DNA of 64,000 bases from contig CALSFV010000117.1 in assembly GCA_943737045.1 (NCBI GenBank), positions 115,001 to 179,000 on the forward strand, read 5' to 3'. The DNA is from Parapristionchus giblindavisi (Eukaryota > Nematoda > Chromadorea > Rhabditida > Diplogasteridae). Below the pieces are notes generated by a model. It was not told the origin of the DNA. It made no database searches and saw only the letters and a program-made list of their open reading frames with translations. Below, piece by piece: positions 54,757-64,000 of this stretch; position 1 is the stretch's first letter; each line of letters begins with the position of its first letter. A program made the position numbers and the translations under genes.

Positions 54757-57340
54757 TACAATATCGCATTATAGTTTAGTGTATAGATGACAAAGAAGAA
54801 CTGGTGCAAGATGAAATCAAAGAAATGAGAAGAGTGAAACATTTTCCGAGAACAATCCCATCTATAATTCAGACGTTTTGAGGACTATCTCCTCATAATC
54901 AGTGAGGAAATAGTCATCGAAACGTCTGAATTATAAAGTTTCTCTTCATCCATTCTGGTCTCACACAGAACCTTACAAGTTAAACCAAAAGATACAAATG
55001 AAGATAACCGAGTAATCCAATCTATCATCAGCCCTCGTGAAATCACACAGTGGTCTCTCCTTTCGTACAATCATGCACCCGAGTGTCCCCTGATTTTCAT
55101 TGTGAATAAATTTCAGAAAAATACTTTGTATCGATTATTCATTGAATGCTGCTAAAGCCATGCAAACGAAAAATATTGCTTGACTCTTATTATCAATAGT
55201 CATAAAGGTTCACTGTCTGAACCATTGGCCGAAACAGTGAGCCTTGAACTTAGGAAAATTACATACTTTATCACGGATCTGCTGTAAAAGTGGTTTGAAG
55301 CCATTTGACAGAAAAAAATTGGTTTCCTCCGTTTATATTGATCGTTGTTGGACTGGCCTAACTGAGTGCGAAAACAACATTTTCAAATTTTGTTTTTCGG
55401 AATTTATACAATTTGTTTCCTGTAAACTTCAGATGAATGTAACTCGCTTCGTTTTGTGCCACCGTGTTCAATTTTTTTAGATCGGTTGCTAATGACCTCG
55501 TTTACAAATAACTCAATTGAGGATATGGTCGGAAATGTTGTTTTTAATGTGTTATTGCATGAAAACTGTTTTTCAGCTTACAAAATGAGGTGTTTCTCGA
55601 AAATTTTCTCTAAAGGATAAGAGTTTTATTGCAGATTCGGATTCCCTGTCCACAAATAGGGGTATCCTGAGATTCCCTGTCCACAAATTGGGGTATCCTG
55701 ATGTTCAAACGTGTTGAGTGTGTTCTTTTTTTCTATAATCACAGCAAAACATTTCAAACTTTCTACAGCAACAAAATCAGCAAAAGCAAAGTGCGGCAAC
55801 GGGGGTCGAACCCTTGACAGTCAAAAGTAAACGAAGGCATCTTATCCACTACACTACACGAGCCGATGTTTCGAAAGAAGATAGTAGAGTTCACCAATCC
55901 ATCCGCATGCGTTGTGTAGAAAACCACACGAATTTGGCCGAATTTCATTTTTTTCATTAGATTCTGATAATAGTTAATGACTAGACTCAAACGTTTATGA
56001 TCTTCGAGAAAATCGATATTGAAATTCGGCCAAATTCGTGTGGTTTTCTACACAACGCATGCGGATGGATTGGTGAACTCTACTATCTTCTTTCGAAACA
56101 TCGGCTCGTGTAGTGTAGTGGATAAGATGCCTTCGTTTACTTTTGACTGTCAAGGGTTCGACCCCCGTTGCCGCACTTTGCTTTTGCTGATTTTGTTGCT
56201 GTAGAAAGTTTGAAATGTTTTGCTGTGATTATAGAAAAAAAGAACACACTCAACACGTTTGAACATCAGGATACCCCAATTTGTGGACAGGGAATCTCAG
56301 GATACCCCAATTTGTGGACAGGGAATCCGAATCTGCAATAAAACTCTTATCTTTAGAGAAAATTTTCGAGAAACACCTCATTTTGTAAGCTGAAAAACAG
56401 TTTTCATGCAATAACACATTAAAAACAACATTTCCGACCATATCCTCAATTGAGTTATTTGTAAACGAGGTCATTAGCAACCGATCTAAAAAAATTGAAC
56501 ACGGTGGCACAAAACGAAGCGAGTTACATTCATCTGAAGTTTACAGGAAACAAATTGCATAAATTCCGAAAAAAACAAAATTTGAAAATGTTGTTTTCGC
56601 ACTCAGTTAGGCCAGTCTAACAACGATCAATATAAACGGAGGAAATCAATTTTTTTCTGTCAAATGGCTTCATACACTTTTACAGGAGATCCGTGATAAA
56701 ATATGTAATTTTCCTAAGTTCAAGGCTCACTGTTTCGGCCAATGGTTCTAGACAGTGAACCTTTCACAATGTTCTATAGACTTTGAAAGCGAAAACGACC
56801 GCTCAACATAGAAACTCTCCCAAATGCAATCGTCTTTCGCTTGTCTGGCTATGGAAACAAAATGGCTTGAACCAGAACACTGTGCTTTATGACTACTGAT
56901 AATAAGAGTCAAGCAATATTTTTCGTTTGCATGGCTTTAGCAGCATTCAATGAATAATCGATACAAAGTATTTTTCTGAAATTTATTCACAGTGAAAATC
57001 AGGGGACACTCGGGTGCATGATTGTACGAAAGGAGAGTGCACACCACTGTATGATTTCACGAGGGCTGATGATAGATTGGATTACTCGGTTATATTCATT
57101 TGTAACTTGTGGTTTAACTTGTAAGGTTCTGTGTGAGACCAGAATGGATGAAGAGAAACTGTATAATTCAGACGTTTCGACGATTATCTCCACACTGATT
57201 ATGAGGATATAGTCCTCAAAACGTCTGAATAATAGATGGGATTGTTCTCGGAAAATGTTTCACTCTTCTCATTTCTTCATAGATTTCATCTTGCACCAGT
57301 TCTTCTTTTTTCATCTCTACACTAAACTATAATGTATTAT
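54757..57340. mobile_element. 2.6-kb near-palindrome with tRNA-like core
   Basis: Arms of about 1.2 kb pair around 55,985, from ataatgcgatattgtat-type outer ends to the inner tRNA-like repeats (minus at 55,740-55,985, plus at 55,985-56,235). Both arms hold a hairpin ggttcactgtc...acagtgagcc and an inner palindrome around gaggactatctcctcataat. The right arm has about 100 bp not in the left near 56,770-56,870. Confidence 0.9.
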
Positions 57341-57594
57341 ATTCTCTCACATATTTTCTCTTGCACTCGAACACTTTGTACTTGTTGAAACACCTTTGCG
57401 GTGTACGATAAATAAATAAATAAAAATAAAAGAAACCAACGAGTGCGAAAAGTGACAATTTCTTATTTTTTTTTATTTCTGATTTAAACATGGAAATAAT
57501 ATAATGAATGATACAACGCGAATAAAATTGTCCGAGGTCTATTATCGATTTGACCTAAAGAATTAGGAAACAATATTCTTGGCTCAATTAGGAA

Positions 57595-59795
57595 TTATTT
57601 CTTCTCATCCCATTTTGAAATCTGAAAATAGATGCGTTAATTAGATGTGTTAATTATGAAGTGCTGATTAGTCGCGAAAAGAGAAAAGCAACTAGAGGCG
57701 AGAGAGTGTGTAAAATGTTGATGGGTTTCTTTTTTTATCTTTTATTTTGGAAACATAGTATAACTTACTCTGACTAGTAGTTTATTATATTTCTGTTGTA
57801 ATTCTGTCATTTCCATTTCCATTATTGCATTTCTCTTTTCCAGTTCTTCTTCGCTCTTCTCTTTATCTTCTAGTCTACTCTCTATTTCTTCTTCTTTCTT
57901 CTTCTGATCTTCTAGTCTACTCTCTATTTCTTCTTCTTTCTTCTTCTGATCTTCTAGTCTTCTTTCTAGTTCTTCTTCTTTCTTCTTCTGATCTTCTAGT
58001 CTTCTTTCTAGTTCTTCTTCATTCTTCTTCTGATCTTTTAGTCTTCTTTCTAGTTCTTCTTCATTCTTCTTCTGATCTTTTAGTCTTCTTTCTAGTTCTT
58101 CTTCATTCTTCTTCTGATCTTCTAGTCTTCTTTCTAGTTCTTCTTCTTTCTTATTCTGATCTTCTAGTTTTCTTTCTAGTTCTTCTTCTTTCTTCTCCTT
58201 ATCTCCTTTTCTTTCGACTTTTCTTTCGAGTTCTTCAATTCTCTTCATATTCGTATCGATGAATTTAGGCATATTAGCTTGATTCTGAAAATATAAAACG
58301 GAAGGGAAAAGAGAAGAGAGAAAGGGGGAGAGAAGAAAAGAGAGTGAAAGATATTGAACTTACAATATACTTCTCTGGTAGTTGAGAAGTGAATAGATGA
58401 AATGGTGGTTCGTAAAAATTTGTCTGTACATTCACTATTCCATTCTCATCAATTCCAACAATACTCGATAAATCTCCCAAACTTGAATAATTTTCTTTAA
58501 CTTGAAATAATTCTAATTATTTCCACTTACTTTGTCTTTATAATTTCATATGATAGATCATTCATATTCACTGATATTAAACTTCCTTCAGGATTCAAAT
58601 AAAAGATCCAATTACTGAATACAACCAATCGTAAGTAAATCTGAAATAATTCTAAGGTAAATCGATAGAATAACTGAAGCATACCCATGGTAATTCTTTT
58701 TTCTCCAAATATTTTTCCGAATCTGATTGATATCGACGAATGGAGGAAGAATTTCCATCGTAAGTTATACCGAATAAGAAGTTACTGGAAATTTATTTAG
58801 AGTTATTTGTTAATAGAATTTTTAGTTAAATTCTTACTTACTTATGTACAAAAGGTGGATAATATTTATTTAATTCATCAATCGAAGCATTAATGTTTAT
58901 TCCATTTTTAGATCGATAATCTTCATTTACTGGAATAGCAAATGAAACATTTTTATTATTATCTCTTTCAATGAAATAATGGAGACAATTCCCCTTGAAA
59001 AAAACGTTCATTCCATTTTCAATCTGTAAAAAATATTAAATGAACAATTTGAATGTTTACTTATAAAATTATCCGTTTTTACCGTTAGAAATTCAGATAT
59101 TACGATCTCTTCATTTATTAGTTCAGCTTTCTTAATTATTCTGTCCTAAATATTGATTTTATTGTGCTTTTCGATCTCGAAATTAACCTTTCTGAAGAAG
59201 AACGAATTACCCACAACTCCCAATGGGGCGTCATACTCAAATTGTTGCTCTATACGTTTGTTACTAAATCAATAATTTTACATTGAAATATTTACAAAAT
59301 TAATTTAATTTCTGTTTGATTTTCAATACAGACGTAGAGAAGGCGAGAGGTAAAGAGAGGGCGAGAGGGAGAGAGAGGGCGAGTGGGAGAGAGAGGGAGA
59401 GATTTTAAAATTATTCTCCTTAAAGGCATCGTAACCTCTCGCTCAATGGACTCTTCGACGCGCAATGCTTTCTCGTTGTTAGACAACAGAGAAATAGTGT
59501 GCGCAATGAAGAGGCCATTGAGTGAGGTTACGCTCCCTTTAAGTTTATTTCGAAATTCAATATTATTAGATTGAAAAAATAGTAAAAGAAATTTAATTTC
59601 AGTATGATTTTTTTTAATTACAGAAATTAACAACAAACCCTTTCATCCATGTAAGGACTCCGTAAGAACAATGAAGAAATTCATCTGAAATATTCATTAC
59701 AATAACCCTTTTACAAATCCTCTCATACCTTGAGAGACTTGGTAGAGCCATCCACTTCTATCAATCGAATATTCTTGACGTTTCTTAAACTCCAT
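57595..59795 (-). CDS. Ten-exon unknown gene family, copy E (expanded coiled coil)
   Basis: Same family as copy C. Start MEFKKRQEYSIDRSGWLYQV at 59,795, stop ISKWDEKK at 57,595; all ten exons appear open. Conserved blocks: EFLHCSYGVLTWMKG, APLGVVGNSFFFRK, KNVSFAIPVNEDYRSKNG, NFLFGITYDGNSSSIRRYQ, NWIFYLNPEGSLISVNM and SSIVGIDENGIVNVQT. Exon 9 (58,284-57,769, 172 codons) holds about nine tandem 13-residue units of the EELERRLEDQKKN type. This makes the protein about 440 aa, against about 345 in copy C, and the exon a 39-bp minisatellite. The intron-8 array is short here (58,300-58,350). A TTAA MITE is inserted in intron 2. No known function. Confidence 0.65.
59335..59405. repeat. GAGAGG array in intron 2 of copy E
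   Basis: Short gagagggcgagaggg-type array. Confidence 0.9.
59420..59542. mobile_element. TTAA MITE, GGGAGAG type, copy 4
   Basis: TTAA at 59,420-59,423 and 59,539-59,542. Copies A, B and C lack it at this intron position, which shows a clean TTAA target duplication. Confidence 0.9.
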
Positions 59796-60078
59796 TATTC
59801 AACTGAAATTATAAAATTAAAATTAAATTAATTATGGAAATAAGAAACAGGACGAAATAAATTAGTTTCAAAAGTAAAGAAAATAACCCTCACTTCCCCT
59901 CTTCATCTTTATATTTTTCTTTTCATATTTGAACGATAAACGAACAAAAATTAGAAGAAAGAAAAAGAGGAGGAAGAGAAGGGGATTCTTTATTTCCATC
60001 TAAAAAAATTAGAAATTCCAATTTAAAGAGTTGCAAATTAAAAAAAAACAAATCAGGGAAAGATGTTATTGCTGTATA

Positions 60079-60400
60079 GTAGGGTTGGCAATAACGCACA
60101 CGCATTGCGGGCCCGTAAATTCGAAGAGAGGGGAGGGGGAGTGATTGCGGGACCGCAACGATTTCTTTATTCTTGCCCTCTGCTTTTTGCGATCGGTCGT
60201 TCTTCTATGTTCTCTTCACTTTCCTTCGTTCTCTCGTTGTGGGCCCGCAATGTTATTGCGGGTCCGTAATCGCTCCCCCTCCCCTCCATCCAAGTTTGCG
60301 GGCCCGCAATGATTTTACACCGCATTGCGGGCTCGCAATCATTAGCAATAAAAAGTCAAGGCCATTGCGGGCCCACAACCCTCGAATAGCCAACTCTACT
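60079..60400. mobile_element. GC-rich inverted-repeat insertion
   Basis: Ends gtagggttggc and gccaactctac; the arms are rich in attgcgggcccgcaa. The flanking GTATA is present once at the empty site in the left duplication copy (25,432). Confidence 0.85.
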
Positions 60401-60414
60401 GTATAGGATATATA

Positions 60415-60610
60415 CAGTGTTGCACGTAAGCCTTTTCTATAGGTTCCACACGGCAGAGCGTACATATACCACGCTTGGATTTTTTTAGCGATCTTTACTA
60501 TAAGCATAATTTTTAACTCTTTATTCATTGAGAAATATCCCAGGCGTGGTGGGGATTTGCGCGGTGCTATGCCGCGTGGAACCTATAGAAAAGGCTTACG
60601 CGCACCACTG
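60415..60610. mobile_element. TA-flanked MITE (CAGTG type), copy 2
   Basis: Duplicate of 25,446-25,640. Confidence 0.85.
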
Positions 60611-62946
60611 TAAAAGAGGACCAATACAAAGACACCAGACGTGACAATATAGATATACGACTCAAGAAGGAAAAAAATAATGTGTTTGTAAAATCCAAAG
60701 CAAGATAATTTGCGAAGTCAAAGTTTGTGATCGATAGAGTCAAAGGCCATACTACGAAGTTTGATTTCGCTTACGCGCGCGTCGGCGTAAATGTTGGAGA
60801 ATGTTGGTTCCCAAGTGGAAATCACTGATGGTCCATGAAATTACTGTAAAGGGTTTCGGTAGTCTATCATTATTGATCGGTGGTACGGTAGCTTCTTACC
60901 GTATCCCCATTAACATTCACAAGGGAAACACTTAACCATACTCCTTTTTTTCTCTATTTTTGATTTCTTTTTTTTAATCTTCATGGAATAAGGTTTCTCA
61001 AAAGGTAGGTCAAAAGATGCACATTCGCGTTTTAAGCCCATTTTTTGGCTTCTGAAAAAAGCACTTGATTTGCATCTCACCCCTTTCTTGCCGCAGAATA
61101 GACTCTCGTAAGGAAGTTTAGGGATACAGCTGGTCTAGTGGTGTAGTGGTCTAGAGCGCTTGCGCTCACTCCGTCTTTTGGTGGTTGAATTCCTCAATGA
61201 AAGCAAATATTTTTGCTGTTTTTTGTCTATGGATCGTAAAAAAGATATTTTTAATTTTAACTTTTTTTCACAAAAATGTTAGTTTTCGACCGATGTATCT
61301 GCGAGATTTCGAATGTCCCCATTATGATTTATATATTATTCGAAGCAACAGACACTAGGCTTCATCCTAATACTATGATTGCTGCTGTATTGACTACCGC
61401 ACTCCCACAGCATGCTGCAAAACTTAGTCGACTTCGCATTTTTCGCCTGAATCGTTTATTTTCGATGAATATTCCCGCAATTTTCAAAATGTAATCATTA
61501 CGGTTTCTACATTACTCGATGCGCCAGACACTAGGCCTCCTCTTGATGAAGTTTCATGTTTTATTGAAAGCCGCGCGCGTGCAGCAAGCTGCATAAATTA
61601 GTTGAGGGTGATTTCTCTATAAATAAAGAATTTATTTAATGAAAAAATGTCATGTCGATTTATGATCATCAGCACAATATTTCAGCATTACAAAAAACAT
61701 ATATGCAAAGAAATATTAAATTATTCGATTTTTAATTGCATAAATATATGTCGTGACACACCGCATGACACAACTCCATGGCAAACTGTAGTTTTCTTAA
61801 CATGAGCGAAATTTTTTTGTTTTCCATCCTTATATTTAATTTCGTGATTTTTCTTATTTCCCATTAGAATCAGCTCCATCGATTACGTTGAAAAATGATA
61901 AAAATATGATTTTACTGCACTTCCGTAATTTCCACATTGCGGTCCCTAATTATAACAGACATACATTTTCGTGCACCCATATTGTGAGTTGCGGGCCAGT
62001 TTATAAAATTGTCAGGCTATAAAAACGGGTCAGTTTTGCAGATTTCGGCGGCTAATACGAGGCGAGGCGAGCGAGATGATGCGACCATGGAGGGATGGAA
62101 TACCACTGTTTTATTATTAATATTGCCGATAAAGATTTTATTGTTGTTGTCATATTATAATATGTACACTATAATGATGGAATTGAAATGAATATATAAA
62201 TAATAAGAATAAAGTAGTATAAAGATAGACGAATGACAACGGAAATGAAAGACAAACGAAGAGAGGTAGTGAAGTGGCGAGAGAGGGTTAACTACGGTAT
62301 GTGTCAATGTGTCAGATTTGTGATTCCGTTATAAAAGTTTGTTTTGATGTTATTGCTCTAACTAGTAATTTTTATATGTTCAAATGTGTTCAGGGGTTAC
62401 TACAAGAAATATAGAAATCATTTATATATCATATTAATTGAATTTCTGTTATAAACTGACCAACCAGATTTGACTCACATTATGACCCAAATGTTGTTGA
62501 TCAGTTTATTTCAGTATTTTGTAATTATTTATGGTTCTTTTGATTTAATAAAATAATTTGGAGGGTTATGAGTAATTTGGGGTCAGAATATGCTCTCATT
62601 GATCAAAAATGGTAAAGTAATGCGTGATTTAGACATACAACTGACCCGAAGTCTTAGTAATCGATATTGTTGATGTGAAATTTATATCTGATACCATGTG
62701 GGGAAGTCCCCCAGTAATTATTAGTTTAAGTTGTACCGGTAGAACTGACCGCAAATTGGTGTTTTTGCATAAAACGTTCCTGCAGGTATACGGTAATGGC
62801 ATGTGTTATGACGCGGTGACGTAGGGACAGTATTCCTTCAATTTATACACTTACGAGAACTACATCGCGTAGCAATGATTATAACAGACTAGAAACAAAT
62901 TAAGGAAAGATCAAAGATTAAAGATCAAAGTTCAAAGATTAATCTA

Positions 62947-63049
62947 TTAATTTTTCTTTTCTTCATTCGAAACATGATTATCGTAGAGGATGAACAGTTT
63001 CGCTACCTCCTTCATATCCATACCAGCCTTTCCATCATCTATCAATCTT
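62947..63049 (-). pseudogene. AIF last-exon copy 3
   Basis: The acceptor ttttcag is followed by a frame encoding GKAGMDMKEVAKLFILYDNH, then SNEEKKN and a stop. Both the 3' flank (62,852-62,946) and the upstream intron (63,050-63,230) match the AIF remnant at 3,640-3,985, so a multi-kilobase piece was copied. Confidence 0.7.
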
Positions 63050-63230
63050 CTGAAAAAGATAAATAATTAAATAATCTTAAACTTGTAATTTTTAAAGAGA
63101 ATGATTAGAATTAAGTATCATTATACTTCCTTCAAAAATTGTGAAAAGAGTAGAAACGAGACTCTCTTTTGCACACTCTCTCGTTCCTTTTCGTTTCTTT
63201 TCTTTTCGTTACTTTTGAACTCCCTTTTCC

Positions 63231-63499
63231 AAACCTCGCTCACACAGAGGGAGAAAGGGAGAGGGAGAAAGGGAGAGGGAGAGAGCGAAATGAGTCTTAA
63301 TTCACCTTCCGCACTTTCGCTTTTATAAGAACTCTTGACCAAAATACACAGAGGACTTCCTGTTATGCTACTGTTGAGAATGTTTGATAATTTATTGGAA
63401 GACAAAAGGGTTTACAAAAGACAAGACAAGATTTGCCTATCTGATGTATTCAATTTAAGGAATATCTATTATTATTATCATTATTATTATTATTATTAT
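63231..63499. other. No gene; GA-rich tract and (ATT)n run
   Basis: gggagagggagaaa-type repeat at 63,250-63,285 and an ATT microsatellite at 63,468-63,500. Confidence 0.6.
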
Positions 63500-63500
63500 T

Positions 63501-63790
63501 AGGTTGATGCATAAGTTTCTTTACAGCACTGTACCATCTCGAATCCACCCGTTGAAAGAAAGCTGAAAATGATTTTCAGCATGATAACACAATACGACAA
63601 ACTGCAAACTACAAGTTTGACCAAGACTGGACTGGCAAACTATCACTGGACTGTTTTACCCCATCCACCGTATTTACTCGACCTTGCCCCCTCTCTGACT
63701 ACCATCTTCGACCCTTTATCACTTCCTCAGAGGACTTGACCAACTTTTTCAAGTCCTGATGAGATCGAGCTTACGCAATTCAAAAGATGA
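63501..63790 (+). pseudogene. Mariner transposase remnant
   Basis: Begins with a mariner-type TIR (TTAGGTTGATGCATAAGTTT). About 60 bp later come frames encoding FQHDN and then WTVLPHPPYLLDLAPS followed, after a frameshift, by DYHL. These are the mariner signature around LPHPPYSPDLAPSDYHLF. The N-terminal two-thirds are deleted and frames are broken. Confidence 0.8.
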
Positions 63791-64000
63791 AATGCGCGAG
63801 AGAAACTAAGGGAAAGGATGGAACAAAATAATAATAATATAGATCCATAACAACCAAATACAAGATACTTACAAATATCCTTTCCCAAAGCTCGATCCTA
63901 TCCTGCGCCGGGAATTCACCCAGCGCAACTTGTTAGTCGGCTCTACTAGTGGCCAATACCTTCCCATCAGAATGTTCTAACAAAGGTAGAGTATCAGCAC
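63791..64000. other. No gene recognised at right edge
   Basis: Contains a short hairpin (ctgcgccggg...cccagcgca). No supported ORF. Confidence 0.5.

Larger units (their letters stand above)
59800..62865. repeat. Segmental duplication, right copy
   Basis: Matches 25,158-27,755. Differences are insertions at 60,079-60,400, a tRNA-like stretch at about 61,125-61,165, about 140 bp at 61,945-62,090, and a deletion near 62,828. It ends where an AIF exon copy begins. Confidence 0.9.

Overview
This is a gene-poor, AT-rich, very repeat-dense nuclear window from a nematode. The evidence: the LTR of a resident retrotransposon contains 21 of the 22 bases of the nematode SL1 spliced leader, introns are often 40-70 bp, and recognisable gene pieces read as nematode-like homologues of AIF (wah-1), NKAP and the mitochondrial processing peptidase alpha subunit. 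A diplogastrid such as Pristionchus is a guess only. No rRNA, CRISPR or convincing tRNA gene was seen.

Layout. 1-2.6 kb: a ~31/62-bp satellite fused to a non-LTR reverse transcriptase fragment, then LTR-like and promoter-bearing repeat pieces. 2.9-5.2 kb: a TTAA-flanked MITE carrying tRNA-like boxes and the decayed 3' half of an AIF gene. 5.54-15.72 kb: a nearly pristine BEL/Pao retrotransposon on the minus strand (870-bp LTRs differing at one position, 5-bp target duplication). It has a single 2055-aa gag-pol ORF and a downstream spliced-looking 305-aa accessory ORF. It also has a tRNA-Gly primer site with a second patch complementary to the same tRNA's anticodon arm, and SL1 inside each LTR. 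17.6-25.2, 29.5-32.8, 37.6-40.2 and 57.6-59.8 kb: four same-orientation copies of an unrecognised 10-exon gene family. C and E look intact, B has a premature stop, and A is cut by a 4.9-kb transposon. That transposon (19,033-23,946) has 16-bp terminal inverted repeats (TIRs) and a TA duplication, and contains exon-like pieces of NKAP, an RS-domain protein and MPP-alpha. 25.1-27.8 kb is duplicated at 59.7-62.9 kb.

The rest is mostly nested inverted-repeat elements: TTAA-flanked MITEs (some with tRNA-like boxes), TA-flanked MITEs, an element with an 8-bp duplication and its own TATA box, foldbacks up to 2.6 kb, a 5-kb TIR element at 46.1-51.1 kb inserted in a dispersed AIF last-exon repeat, and a 49-bp minisatellite at 52.85-54.4 kb.

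How it fits together. Only the BEL element and family copies C and E look able to make proteins. The BEL element could make full-length gag-pol RNA primed by tRNA-Gly and a spliced RNA for the accessory protein, with SL1 possibly supplied in cis by the LTR; this is inference. The other coding pieces look like host exons scattered by duplication and transposition. All identifications rest on reading and remembered family motifs; no searches were run.
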